The notes beneath the pieces are model-generated. The model had not been told where the DNA came from. It did not search any database and worked only from the letters and a program-made list of their open reading frames with translations. DNA of 64,000 bases from Bradyrhizobium septentrionale. Lineage in GTDB: Bacteria > Pseudomonadota > Alphaproteobacteria > Rhizobiales > Xanthobacteraceae. The position numbers were made by a program, and so were the translations under genes. How positions within the stretch are numbered: position 1 is the stretch's first letter; each line of letters starts with the position of its first letter. This document shows, piece after piece, positions 7,225 to 15,273 of the stretch. The stretch spans positions 8,512,501-8,576,500 of the forward strand of contig NZ_CP088285.1 of the NCBI RefSeq assembly GCF_011516645.4. The letters run 5' to 3'.

Positions 7225-8826
7225 TCAGCCGCTGTCGTTGTCAGCTGGCAGGTTTTTTTGAGCGGTGCAATTGAACGGCAACAGATCTTCGATATCGGCG
7301 TCTGGCGCGCGTTGGGGCAATTCGGTGAGCGCGTGACGTAGCCATGCATAGGGATCGACGCCGCATGCCCGGCATGTCAGCACCAAACTGTAGATCACGG
7401 CGCTTGCCTTGGCGCCGGCAACGGTGTCGCTGAACAGCCAACTTTTTCGTCCGGTGCAAAACGGCCTGATGTCGCGCTCCAGAACATTGTTATCGATCGG
7501 GGCGAGACCGTCACTGGTGTAACGGGTCAGATAATCCCATTGGTTGCGTGCATAGGCGATCGCCTTGCCGGTCAAGCTTTCGGGTAGCACCTTCGGCGCC
7601 TGGTCGTCGAGCCAGGTCCGGAAGGCGGCCAATACCGGCAGGCTATGCTGCTGGCGCAGCCGCAAGGTGTATGCGGCGCGCGTTTCGCCGTCGGGCGGCG
7701 TCTGGCGCGCCACCCTCTCGACCTCGTACAACGCCTCGAAGAACTTGAGCGCCTGCAATGGCGGACCGCCAGGCTTTGTCCTGGCCTTGAGCGCATCGGT
7801 AAATTTCCTGCGCGCATGCGCCATACAGCCGAGATGGGTCGCGCCTGTCAGCGTGCGCCAGGCGTCATAGCCGTCGCTCATCAACAAGCCGCGATAGCCG
7901 GCCAGGAAGGCCTGAGGATGTTGCTGGCCGCGACCGGGCTGGTAATCGAACAGCACGACCGGCTGCGCGCAGTCCTGGCCGCTGCGATAGGCCCACATGA
8001 AGGATTTGGCCTGCGCATCACGGCCGTCCTCTTTAAGAACCTGGACCCAGGTTTCGTCGCCGTGGACCAGGGGCTGCGACATGAGCTTTTGCTGTAGCGC
8101 GTCATAGACCCGATGCAGATGCAACTCGCTCGCCCGGATCACCCAGTTGCCCAGCGTCCCGCGGCTGATGCTGACGTCGGCGCGCCCCAGCGCGTCCGCC
8201 ACACGGTACAGCGGCGTGCCGTCGACGTATTTGTTGGCGAGCACCAGCGCCAGCGTCGATGGCGTGGCGACGCTACCCGGCAGCGGCTGCGCCGGCATCG
8301 GCGCGGTCACAATCGGGGTGTTCAGCGCGGTGCGCTCGCAGTGACGGCAGGCATATTTGAACCGCACATGTTGCAGCACCGACGCCTTGACCTCGACGTG
8401 CAACTGCTCGGTGACGGTCTCGCCCATCCGATGCATCCGATTATGGCAGCACGGACAGTCCTTTTGATCCTCACCCAGATCGTGTTCGACGCGTTGGCGC
8501 GGCAGATCGTCAGGCAGCGGCTTGCGGCCGCGTGCCTTCGGCGCCGGCTTTGGAGCCTCCGGCAATCCCGTGTCCGGCACGGCGACCGCCTCGACATCGT
8601 CGTCGTCCCGGCTTTCAGCGGCGGCCTGCTCGGCTTCGTTGAAGATGCGCTCCTTGAGCTTTTCGCTCTTCGGCGCATACCGGTGCAGGCGCTCCAGGCG
8701 CAACTGCTCCTCTAGATGCAGCACGCGTTGTGCGAGTTTCTCGTTTTCGGCCTTCAGCGCCGCGATCTCGGCCGCGTGCGCCGCGATCAAGGCTTCCAGT
8801 TCGTGCGTCGTGGGCTTGCGACTCAT
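7225..8826 (-). CDS. tnpC: IS66-family transposase TnpC
   Basis: 533 aa, normal for the family. An N-terminal leucine-zipper-like helix (LKAENEKLAQRVLHLEEQL) is followed by a Cys zinc motif (CPCCHNRM...CRHCER). The DDE catalytic core includes VHGDETWVQV and the C-terminal PIDNNVLERDIRPF block with the catalytic Glu. It catalyses transposition of the element. Appears intact. Confidence 0.95.
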   Translation of the reverse strand: MSRKPTTHELEALIAAHAAEIAALKAENEKLAQRVLHLEEQLRLERLHRYAPKSEKLKERIFNEAEQAAAESRDDDDVEAVAVPDTGLPEAPKPAPKARGRKPLPDDLPRQRVEHDLGEDQKDCPCCHNRMHRMGETVTEQLHVEVKASVLQHVRFKYACRHCERTALNTPIVTAPMPAQPLPGSVATPSTLALVLANKYVDGTPLYRVADALGRADVSISRGTLGNWVIRASELHLHRVYDALQQKLMSQPLVHGDETWVQVLKEDGRDAQAKSFMWAYRSGQDCAQPVVLFDYQPGRGQQHPQAFLAGYRGLLMSDGYDAWRTLTGATHLGCMAHARRKFTDALKARTKPGGPPLQALKFFEALYEVERVARQTPPDGETRAAYTLRLRQQHSLPVLAAFRTWLDDQAPKVLPESLTGKAIAYARNQWDYLTRYTSDGLAPIDNNVLERDIRPFCTGRKSWLFSDTVAGAKASAVIYSLVLTCRACGVDPYAWLRHALTELPQRAPDADIEDLLPFNCTAQKNLPADNDSG

Positions 8827-8951
8827 CGGAGTCTTGAATCGAAGTCATGCCGCCGCGTCAACCGGGCTCCCATGTCTTCGTCATGTCTTCGGCCGCGTCA
8901 TCTGAGAACGGCCATGCCGAAGCCCGATGACGCCGCCCGCATCGAACACGC

Positions 8952-9305
8952 TCAGCCCACGCTCTGATATTGCCGCACCGGATGACGACGCACCGCCGCG
9001 ATGTTGATGCCGTCAAGCAGCCAGTGCAGCTCCTCCGTCGTCAGCGTCAGCACCGCCTCCTGACTTCGGGGCCAGTGGAATCTGTCGGCCTCCAGCCGCT
9101 TCAGCAGCATCCAAAATCCTGACCGATCATAAATCAGCAGCTTGATCCGGTCGCGGCGACGATTGCAGAACGCGAACACCGCGCGCTGGAACGGATCCAG
9201 CCCCATCGACTGCTCGACCACGATCGCCAGGCTGTTGATGCCCGCCCGGAAGTCAATCGGTTCGCGGTGAAGGTAGACCCGAAGATCAGACGCCAGTCGG
9301 AACAT
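8952..9305 (-). CDS. tnpB: IS66 accessory protein TnpB (Orf2)
   Basis: 117 aa from the ATG at 9305 (MFRLASDLRVYLHREPIDFR), the conserved TnpB start. Contains PFQRAVFAFCNRRRDRIKLL and the W-H-W-P region typical of the family. It starts 20 nt inside the end of tnpA, as expected for coupled IS66 genes. Needed for transposition; biochemical role unknown. Confidence 0.95.
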   Translation of the reverse strand: MFRLASDLRVYLHREPIDFRAGINSLAIVVEQSMGLDPFQRAVFAFCNRRRDRIKLLIYDRSGFWMLLKRLEADRFHWPRSQEAVLTLTTEELHWLLDGINIAAVRRHPVRQYQSVG

Positions 9306-9732
9306 CGCAACGCCCCAGCGCTTCAATCACCGCCGACAGCAACTGCGCGTCGCCGCCTTCCAGCGAAAGCGTCACGCCGTTGGGCATCGATGCCGTCAGC
9401 CGCCCTGCACAGGATCGCTCCGTCGCGCAAACCGCAATCGCGCCAGCAGATCGAGTTGGCGACGGCGACGGCGCGCGAACCGGAATAAAGGCTGGCGCAA
9501 TCGGCGCCCGCGCCTCCGGCTGGCCATCCCCGTTCTGAAGTTGTCGCTTGGCCACCCACTTGCGCAGCAGGTTCGCGTTCACGCCGTGTTGCAGCGCAAG
9601 CCCCGCCAGCGACACGCCAGACTGCAGACAGGCCTCGACCAGCCGCTGTTTGCTGGCCGGATCATAGCGACGCCGGCCATTGCGCAACACGCCGACCGTC
9701 TCAAGTCTCAAAGGTTCTTCTGGAGTGATCAT
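9286..9732 (-). CDS. tnpA: IS66 accessory protein TnpA (Orf1, HTH)
   Basis: 148 aa with a helix-turn-helix in the first 70 residues (KQRLVEACLQSGVSLAGLAL, NANLLRKWV), as in IS66 Orf1/IS3 OrfA-like proteins. First gene of the element's operon. Confidence 0.95.
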   Translation of the reverse strand: MITPEEPLRLETVGVLRNGRRRYDPASKQRLVEACLQSGVSLAGLALQHGVNANLLRKWVAKRQLQNGDGQPEARAPIAPAFIPVRAPSPSPTRSAGAIAVCATERSCAGRLTASMPNGVTLSLEGGDAQLLSAVIEALGRCDVPTGV

Positions 9733-9815
9733 CGATCGTGTCCACCTCGCTCATGGTGGACACCTCATCCCATCCCCGCGCTCAACTGCATAGGTGCGTA
9801 GAAAGGAGCGCTTAC

Positions 9816-9823
9816 GATGCTTC
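9816..9823. repeat. target-site duplication, right copy
   Basis: GATGCTTC, matching 7104-7111 exactly. Confidence 0.9.
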
Positions 9824-9978
9824 AGCTCGTGCACCTTGGCGACCGCCTTCTCCCGGGTGGAGGCCGCGACGAACCAGCAGGACCGGTTGTCGTCGCAGTA
9901 GGCGACCGCCATGAACGGATTGAGCCTGATCTCGTCGAGCGTGAGGTAGCCGCTGCCGCCGTTACCCACGTCGGGCAC
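9816..9978 (-). pseudogene. 5' part of the gene split by IS66
   Basis: GTG at 9978 overlaps the upstream stop by 17 nt; an internal Met (MAVAYCDDN) is an alternative start. The sequence AVAYCDDNRSCWFVAASTRE is coding-like. See 7009-7111 for the rest. No family recognised. Confidence 0.75.
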
Positions 9979-10528
9979 GTTCCGCCAGCATCAGCGCGGC
10001 GACGTCGTAGGCGGTCGAGGCCAGGTCGCGATGGTCGACGACGCAGGAGGCCAACAGCCCGGACATCGCATGAGCCGCGAACACGTCGCGCATGTAGGCG
10101 ACGGCTTCGGGGTCCAGCTCGGGAGCTTTGGTGGTGGACCCGGGAGGGGCGACCAGAAGGTCGCTGAGGTCAGCGCCCGTGCCGGGGCCCGGCTCCGCTT
10201 GAGCTGCGCCGGTCCCGACCAGCGTCTCCACCCCGGAGGCCACGGTCTGACCGAGCACCGCCGGGTCGAGGACCTTGAACACATCCTCGGAGCGGTACCG
10301 CGAGAGCGGGTCGGGCGCCTGCCGGCCGGCGATGATGTCGGGCGGAGCGATGCCATCCAGCGGACGGTTGAAGTTGCCGAAGGGCGGAGTGTGAAAGACG
10401 ACCCCGGACGGGACCTCGATGGTCGGCGTGTCCCCGAACAGGACGCGCGACAGCTCCTCGACCGTGCGAGGCGCGTTGTTGCGAGCCGGCTCGAACACGA
10501 TCGAGCCGACGGTGAGGTCTTTCGACAT
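9962..10528 (-). CDS. hypothetical protein (188 aa)
   Basis: ATG at 10528 (MSKDLTVGSIVFEPARNN). First gene of the leftward 10.5-to-0 kb block. Pro/Gly-rich middle, predicted helical C-terminus (YMRDVFAAHAMSGLLAS). No family recognised; the ribosome site is weak. Confidence 0.55.
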   Translation of the reverse strand: MSKDLTVGSIVFEPARNNAPRTVEELSRVLFGDTPTIEVPSGVVFHTPPFGNFNRPLDGIAPPDIIAGRQAPDPLSRYRSEDVFKVLDPAVLGQTVASGVETLVGTGAAQAEPGPGTGADLSDLLVAPPGSTTKAPELDPEAVAYMRDVFAAHAMSGLLASCVVDHRDLASTAYDVAALMLAERARRG

Positions 10529-11059
10529 CGGGCGGGGTCCAACGATGGGGGCTGGGCGGAACTGGACGTGGACGTCCAATGGTGTTTCCCCGCCTCCCCC
10601 TACCCGGCCAGGATGGGCGGTGTCGGGACGGAAGCGGGGGCGGAAAGCGACGGAGGCCAGCGTCAGCCGTGCCTAGGAGGGCTGGCGCTGACCTCACGTG
10701 ACCGGCTATCGGAGGGCCGGATCGGGGGAAACTGGTTGGGGACTACGAGGGACGTCGTCTCGGGTGACGCGGGACCATCGGGACCGCGCGGTCTCCGGTC
10801 TGGGTGACCGGGCGCAGCTTCCCGTTAGGAAGTACCCTCATGGATACCTTCCCCCACAATCAATCTGACGATGTTCCTGAGTGAACGGCACACCCTCGCT
10901 TGATGCTCGGGGTGCCTCATGACGCAGTGGTGGCCGCGCCCGGGCGTGTGTAGGCCACGGTTTTGACAGCAAAAACAAGATTAATTTGCGTTTACGACTG
11001 GGAACGGAGGGTCGATGCACCGGCTAAGCGGATTGAAGCATCGACAGGATCGGCCATGA
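10529..11059. other. intergenic region upstream of the leftward block
   Basis: About 530 bp with no credible gene. It should hold the promoter for the leftward genes from 10528. An AT-rich patch at about 10960-10990 (TTTTGACAGC, then ATTAATTTGCG) is the most promoter-like part but has no matching -10 at normal spacing. An operator copy lies just beyond it at 11076. Confidence 0.35.
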
Positions 11060-11893
11060 TCACGTTTTCGTGAAATGCACCATGCTGGTGCACGATGAAA
11101 GCTCGGAACCGAGGCGTTTGACCAGCCACTCGGTGTAGCTGACAGCTGATTCGTCGAGGGGGACATCCGACGATGTCCCATTGTCCCCCGATTGTCCCGC
11201 CGAATGTCCCTGCGAATGTCCCTGCGATCCGGCGCCCTGCCCGGGCTCCTTGATGGTGGCCTTGGCGAACTTCTCCCCGAGGAAGGCCGACCACGACAGC
11301 TTGGGCGAGCCCTCCTTGCGCGACTTGTACTCGGCCTTGAGGCGGTCGCGATCTGCGCGGTCGAGCGCGTTGTAGAGCTCGGTCAGCGCGTCATAGGCCT
11401 CGCGGTTCTCATGGGTGCGGTGGACCCGGTCCTTGAGCTGGGTGTACTCGCGGTTGATCCGCTTCATGGTGCCGTCGCGCTGCCAGCGGGCGAGCGCCTC
11501 CTCCACCCTCCGGGCGACGCTGGCGAACGTCGTGGTGACGTCGCAGTCCTCGATCGGGGTGATGCCGGCGCAGAACGCCGTGCCCCGGACCAGCTCCACC
11601 ACGGCCTCGACCTCGGCCGCGACCATCAGGCCATCCCTCGACTGCTGGATCTGGCGGTTGGCCTCGAACAGCTGCTTCAGGACGGCGGCGGCCTCGCGCT
11701 CGGTCCGGAACCAGACCTTGGTGCCGCGCGCCTTCATGGCGGCGATGCGGCGGCTGACCATGCGCGTCTTGGACGCGCCCGGCAGCCGGTCGATCAGGAT
11801 GCAGGTCAGACCCAGCCGCTCCAGGAAATCCTCGGCGAGACGGAGGGCGGGACCTTTGGGAGAGGAGATCGACACGCTGTGAAGCATGGACAT
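11060..11893 (-). CDS. hypothetical protein (277 aa)
   Basis: ATG at 11893. Mostly helical and charged. A segment near residue 215 is a Gly/Ser/His-rich repeat (GSQGHSQGHSAGQSG) encoded by a run of TGTCCC/GGGACA repeats. It stands alone between the leftward and rightward blocks, where a replication or partition protein might be expected, but no motif supports that. Confidence 0.6.
   Translation of the reverse strand: MSMLHSVSISSPKGPALRLAEDFLERLGLTCILIDRLPGASKTRMVSRRIAAMKARGTKVWFRTEREAAAVLKQLFEANRQIQQSRDGLMVAAEVEAVVELVRGTAFCAGITPIEDCDVTTTFASVARRVEEALARWQRDGTMKRINREYTQLKDRVHRTHENREAYDALTELYNALDRADRDRLKAEYKSRKEGSPKLSWSAFLGEKFAKATIKEPGQGAGSQGHSQGHSAGQSGDNGTSSDVPLDESAVSYTEWLVKRLGSELSSCTSMVHFTKT
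11076..11092. promoter_or_regulatory. operator copy 1, TGCACC-N5-GGTGCA
   Basis: TGCACCATGCTGGTGCA, a 17-bp palindrome with the same arms and spacing as the copies at 12813, 12976, 48184 and 49373. It lies inside the 3' end of 11060-11893, about 550 bp upstream of the first gene of the leftward block (10528). Confidence 0.55.
11160..11222. repeat. GGGACA/TGTCCC cluster, left
   Basis: One GGGACA and five TGTCCC within 63 bp, spaced 8-12 bp, inside the coding region 11060-11893. A second cluster lies at 11993-12042. Confidence 0.6.
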
Positions 11894-11992
11894 CTCGCTT
11901 ATCTGCTTCGCAGAATCCTCGACAACGACCTTTCGTCTATCACCGTAATTGTACGGAACCGTAAAGCCGCGCGGGATGCCAGCACACCCGAA

Positions 11993-12042
11993 GGGACATG
12001 CTTAGGGGACATTGGTGGACAGTGGACATTGATGGATGTCCC
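11993..12042. repeat. GGGACA/TGTCCC cluster, right
   Basis: Two GGGACA, two GGACA and one TGTCCC within 50 bp, upstream of the leftward gene starting at 11893 and of the rightward gene at 12121. Iteron-like spacing of 7-13 bp. Confidence 0.55.
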
Positions 12043-12120
12043 TTGTTTCACGTGCAACACTCTGGTGCAGAGGTGGCACGGGGTTTGATGCGGAGGCGCT
12101 CACGCGGGTATGGTTGCGAC

Positions 12121-12312
12121 ATGCCCAGACCCCGCAAGCCAGATGGCGCCGTGATCGTAAGCGTGACCCGCAGCGAGGGCCGATCGCGCACCCTCCCCGC
12201 GACGTGGACCGACGGCTCCCGCGTGCTGGCATCCGATCTCCAGCCGGGCGCGACCTACGAGCTCGACCCGGAGACCGGCGCGATCCGCCGATCCCAGCAG
12301 CCGGTCCGATAG
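12121..12312 (+). CDS. hypothetical protein (63 aa)
   Basis: ATG at 12121 (MPRPRKPDGAVIVSVTRSEG). Small beta-rich protein with a C-terminal GATYELDPETGAIRR. The ribosome site is weak and no family is recognised. Last gene before the palindrome-rich region. Confidence 0.5.
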   Translation: MPRPRKPDGAVIVSVTRSEGRSRTLPATWTDGSRVLASDLQPGATYELDPETGAIRRSQQPVR

Positions 12313-12812
12313 CCCGCTCACGCGACGGCCAGGTTCGACGCCCCTCCCGATCTCACCGCTTCACGTGAAGGCGACGGCTTCGCCGTCATCAGGCTGCGAT
12401 GGGATGGGCCGGGGGGGCGGTTTTTTCGGCTTTTTAGACATTTTTGGCCGTTTTCGGCCCTTTGGGGCCCGTTTTGGGGCCCTGCCCGGGCTTCCCTGCC
12501 CGTGATTCGGGGGCCCGGGGCCCGTCCATCTCTCCCGGGGGCCGGGGCCGGGCTTCCTGCCTGCCCGGGGCCCGTATGCCGGGCCATCTCCCGGGCTTTC
12601 CCTGCCCGGGCCCGATTCGGGGGCCCTTCCGGGCCCGGCTCCGGGCCCTATGCCTTTCCCGGGCTTCCGGGGCCCTGCTAGGGCCCTTCCGTTTCCGGGC
12701 TCCAAGTCCGGCCGGGGGCCGGTTCCCTAATCAGCGGCGTTGCTAGGGGCCCGATTCCCGGGCTTTAGGGGCCCGCACATTCGCGTTTCCGGCGCACCCG
12801 TAGGGGCCCTTT

Positions 12813-12829
12813 TGCACCAGTCAGGTGCA
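12813..12829. promoter_or_regulatory. operator copy 2, TGCACC-N5-GGTGCA
   Basis: TGCACCAGTCAGGTGCA, a perfect-arm 17-bp palindrome upstream of the rightward block that begins at 13534. Confidence 0.65.
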
Positions 12830-12965
12830 TTACCGGCCCTGCCCGGGCCCGTTGGGGCCCTGCCCGGGGGCCCGTAGCATCCCGGTTCCGGCCCTTAACG
12901 GCCAATTAACGCGCGTTTTCAACGGGTTAACCGGTGCACTTTTTCGCCTTTCCAGTGCATTTCAC

Positions 12966-12996
12966 CTTTACTATATGCACCCATTCGGTGCATTAT
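12966..12996 (+). promoter_or_regulatory. candidate rightward promoter with operator copy 3
   Basis: TGCACCCATTCGGTGCA (12976-12992) lies between TTTACT (12966-12971) and CATTAT (12990-12995). The spacer is 18 nt, and the right arm runs into the -10, as at 49366-49393. A half-site GGTGCA is at 12933. This could drive the rightward block from 13534. Confidence 0.5.
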
Positions 12997-13436
12997 CTCC
13001 GTGGGGGCCCTCCCGGGGCCCTCCCGCTTCCAGCCTAGGCGGTATCGCCTCCTTAAATTTGGGGCATGGCTCTAAAGGCAGTCCCGACCCATGCACTTGC
13101 AAGGGCCCCGGGGTTGGATCGTCCGCCGCCACACCGCAGAGATGCAGGGGTCGCAATTGGCTGGAGGTGCCCGACCCCACCGTGGCCGTTCCCTTCCGCG
13201 CGCATCGTCGCCATAGGGGGCAGGTTTAAGGGCCGGGGCAGTTTGGAAAGTCGGGAGGGGCCAAAAGGATTAGCCTCACACATCGCGACCGGTCGCAGCC
13301 GGGAGCGCAGGTGCAACTCCTCCACATATTCCAACGCTTTTCAGTATCCCGCCCCGGCGCGCGTTGCGCGTGACCGATGCAAGGAGAGCCGAAGCGACTG
13401 GCGACCACCAGTGGCCTAGGCCGAGTAAAGCCAAGA

Positions 13437-13467
13437 CCCCGTCGGACCTCATACAGGCCCGACGGGG
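13437..13467 (+). terminator. leader hairpin before the rightward block
   Basis: CCCCGTCGG (13437-13445) pairs with CCGACGGGG (13459-13467), followed by CTTTGCTT. It lies about 70 bp before the first gene, so it could act as an attenuator of the rightward transcript. Apart from this and operator copy 3, I see no gene in 13021-13533. Confidence 0.5.
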
Positions 13468-13533
13468 CTTTGCTTAGAGCGCCGAACCCCGACGCTCCAA
13501 TCAAAGCCCCACCACCCACCAAAGGAGACCACG

Positions 13534-13827
13534 ATGACCAAGTACACCGCGACCTGCCAAGTCTGGACCCGCAACAAGCTGGTGACCTCGACCTACGCCA
13601 TCCCGATGGAGAGCGAGGCCGCCTGCTACCGCACGGCCGGATCGTTCCGCTCCATGACCGACACCGCCTTCGTCATCTTCATGTGCGATGGCGAGGAGTT
13701 CTTCCGGGTCGCTTGCGAAGGCTTCTACCAGAACAAGAAAGCGATCCAGGCCAAGTACCCCGACGCTTGGCGCGATGCACCCAAGGGCAAGGGCGGACCC
13801 GGCGCCTTGCGTCGCCGCGCCGCCTGA
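13534..13827 (+). CDS. hypothetical protein (97 aa)
   Basis: First gene of the rightward block; AAGGAGACC lies 4 nt before the ATG. The sequence has aromatic and Cys residues (CQVWTRNKLVTSTY, FMCDGEEFFRVACEGFY) and a Lys/Gly-rich tail. No family recognised. Confidence 0.7.
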   Translation: MTKYTATCQVWTRNKLVTSTYAIPMESEAACYRTAGSFRSMTDTAFVIFMCDGEEFFRVACEGFYQNKKAIQAKYPDAWRDAPKGKGGPGALRRRAA

Positions 13828-13848
13828 TCCACCCGACCCACTTCACCC

Positions 13849-13874
13849 GGCCCCGTTCGCATCGGGGCCTTTTT
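13849..13874 (+). terminator. intrinsic terminator with loop TTCGCAT
   Basis: GGCCCCG / CGGGGCC stem around TTCGCAT followed by five T. It follows 13534-13827. The loop differs from the recurrent TTCGCAG hairpins by one base, and this copy alone has a clear T-run, so it may show what the family derives from. Confidence 0.75.
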
Positions 13875-13902
13875 CATGCCTGCCAACCAAGGAGACCACC
13901 CG

Positions 13903-14151
13903 ATGTCCACAACGCTCAACACCGACCTGTCGCGCCGCGCCCACCAGCTCGCGGCGATCGCCGCCGAGAACGCCAACAAGTTCATCCGCCGCGAGATGCA
14001 GGCCGGTGGCCTGTCCCGTCAGCAGATCGTCGCCGAGTGCGGCGCCGGGATGAAGGCGATCGACTTCCTCGCCGACATCCGCCGCGTCCTGTCCATCCGC
14101 CCGACGGCGAGCGATCGCCGCGTGCTCAAGCTCGCCAAGTGCGATTTCTGA
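13903..14151 (+). CDS. hypothetical helical protein (82 aa)
   Basis: ATG at 13903 follows AAGGAGACCACCCG and is preferred to the upstream in-frame ATG. Helical (HQLAAIAAENANKFIRREMQ) with a possible helix-turn-helix around GLSRQQIVAECGAG. No family recognised. Confidence 0.65.
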   Translation: MSTTLNTDLSRRAHQLAAIAAENANKFIRREMQAGGLSRQQIVAECGAGMKAIDFLADIRRVLSIRPTASDRRVLKLAKCDF

Positions 14152-14161
14152 GGAGGCCGCA

Positions 14162-14356
14162 ATGACCAAGCGACGCAAGCTCACCTATCACGGCAAGCGC
14201 TTCAACCTGCGCATCAGCGACACACCCTTCGGACTCTTCGTCCACCTCGATCCGAAGAGGGCGCCGAAGCGCGGCGGCTACAAGACCAAGTCGTGGCGCT
14301 TCGCCACGTTCAAGCACGCGACGATGTTCTGCCAAGACGTCGTCCAAGACATCTGA
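14162..14356 (+). CDS. hypothetical basic protein (64 aa)
   Basis: GAGGAGGCC precedes the ATG. Rich in Lys/Arg and aromatic residues (MTKRRKLTYHGKRF, KSWRFATFKHA). Possibly nucleic-acid binding; no family recognised. Confidence 0.6.
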   Translation: MTKRRKLTYHGKRFNLRISDTPFGLFVHLDPKRAPKRGGYKTKSWRFATFKHATMFCQDVVQDI

Positions 14357-14386
14357 ACCGCAACCCCCGACACAAGGAGACCACCC

Positions 14387-14605
14387 GTGATCGACTTCTG
14401 CAACATCGACAATGCCAAGAGCTACGCCACCGAAGCGAACCTGATGAAGGCCCTCGCGACCCTGGGCCTCGACCAGATGCGACCGGTCATCGTGCGCAAC
14501 CGGGAGGGGCGCTTCACCGCGATCTTCGGCCTCCACCTCTCGGGCATGGCGTGCAGCGGCAACGTGATGGCCGCTGCCAACCACGGCTTCAAGACCATCA
14601 ACTGA
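14387..14605 (+). CDS. hypothetical protein (72 aa)
   Basis: GTG start set by AAGGAGACCACCC immediately upstream. Contains RPVIVRNREGRFTAIF and a C-terminal Gly/Ala-rich segment. No family recognised. Confidence 0.6.
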   Translation: MIDFCNIDNAKSYATEANLMKALATLGLDQMRPVIVRNREGRFTAIFGLHLSGMACSGNVMAAANHGFKTIN

Positions 14606-14616
14606 GGGCAACGAAC

Positions 14617-14790
14617 ATGAACACGAACAACCGGCGGACGCGCTTTCCCGAACTCGCCTACGCCCAGCACGCCAAGGACCTGTGGCGGATCATCGCCACC
14701 GACACCGATCAGGCGGTTGGCCCGCACTACAGGACGAAGGCCGAACTGCTCGCCGATCTCGACCGCTACGCCAAGGAATTTGGTTGCTGA
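14617..14790 (+). CDS. hypothetical protein (57 aa)
   Basis: ATG at 14617, 11 bp after the previous stop. N-terminal basic stretch (NTNNRRTRF), then helical (KAELLADLDRYAKEFGC). No family recognised. Confidence 0.55.
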   Translation: MNTNNRRTRFPELAYAQHAKDLWRIIATDTDQAVGPHYRTKAELLADLDRYAKEFGC

Positions 14791-14845
14791 AACTCACGTC
14801 CGAGCGCCGCCGATGTGCGGCGCTCCAGCGTGCGCTTCCTGCACG

Positions 14846-14862
14846 ACCGTTTCGCAGACGGT
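14846..14862 (+). repeat. TTCGCAG-loop hairpin 1
   Basis: Stem ACCGT/ACGGT around TTCGCAG, 10 nt before AAGGAGACC of the 22-aa gene at 14888. Confidence 0.8.
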
Positions 14863-14887
14863 TCCTCAAACTCAAGGAGACCATCCC

Positions 14888-14956
14888 ATGTCCTACCAAC
14901 AGAAGCTCGAACTACTCCGCAAGCTCGCCCTCCAGCAATACCGCCACGGCAAGTGA
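14888..14956 (+). CDS. microprotein (22 aa)
   Basis: ATG at 14888 has a full AAGGAGACC site and one of the conserved hairpins upstream, the same leader as much longer genes, which is the main reason to believe it. The product is one helix rich in Gln, Leu and Lys (QQKLELLRKLALQQY). Function unknown. Confidence 0.55.
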   Translation: MSYQQKLELLRKLALQQYRHGK

Positions 14957-14970
14957 GAGGAGCGACGCAC

Positions 14971-15273
14971 ATGGCTGGCACCAACACGCACTACACGATC
15001 CGCGAAGCCAAGGCGATCCTGGCCCAGCACGGCATGACGATCTCGTCCGACGAGGGCGAGTATCGCGTCGCCTTCAAGATCGAGCACCACTCGGCGAGCG
15101 CAAGCCACGCCAGCGGCTACTGGACGGTCGGTCGCAAGACCTTCACCGGCGCCGGCGCCGCGATGGACGCCCGCAACGCCGCCGAGGGATCGTCCTACTA
15201 CACCACCCAGCTGGTCGACGCGATCGGCACCGGCATCGAGATGGCGCGGCACGAAGCTGGGAGGGCCGCATGA
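14971..15273 (+). CDS. hypothetical protein (100 aa)
   Basis: GAGAGGAGC precedes the ATG at 14971. Likely alpha/beta fold (YTIREAKAILAQHGMTI, EYRVAFKI). Its stop overlaps the next ATG. No family recognised. Confidence 0.65.
   Translation: MAGTNTHYTIREAKAILAQHGMTISSDEGEYRVAFKIEHHSASASHASGYWTVGRKTFTGAGAAMDARNAAEGSSYYTTQLVDAIGTGIEMARHEAGRAA

Larger units (their letters stand above)
7112..9815 (-). mobile_element. complete IS66-family insertion sequence (2,704 bp)
   Basis: Ends GTAAGCGC...GCGCTTAC form the IS66-type terminal inverted repeat (first 8 bases identical, partial identity beyond). It contains the three usual genes tnpA, tnpB and tnpC, all read leftward and all intact. Perfect 8-bp duplications flank it, so the insertion is recent. 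Confidence 0.95.
12464..13021. repeat. dense GGGCCC palindrome region
   Basis: About 19 GGGCCC hexamers by hand count in 560 bp, many as GGGGCCC or GGGGGCCC and mixed with CCCGGG. The stretch has no credible gene on either strand and includes two operator copies. It can fold into many alternative hairpins. A smaller region of the same kind is at 38641-38846. Confidence 0.75.

Noticed and set aside
12444..12746. Open frames through the GGGCCC region on both strands
   Set aside because: They exist only because GC-rich palindromes lack stops; products are Gly/Pro/Arg strings without ribosome sites.
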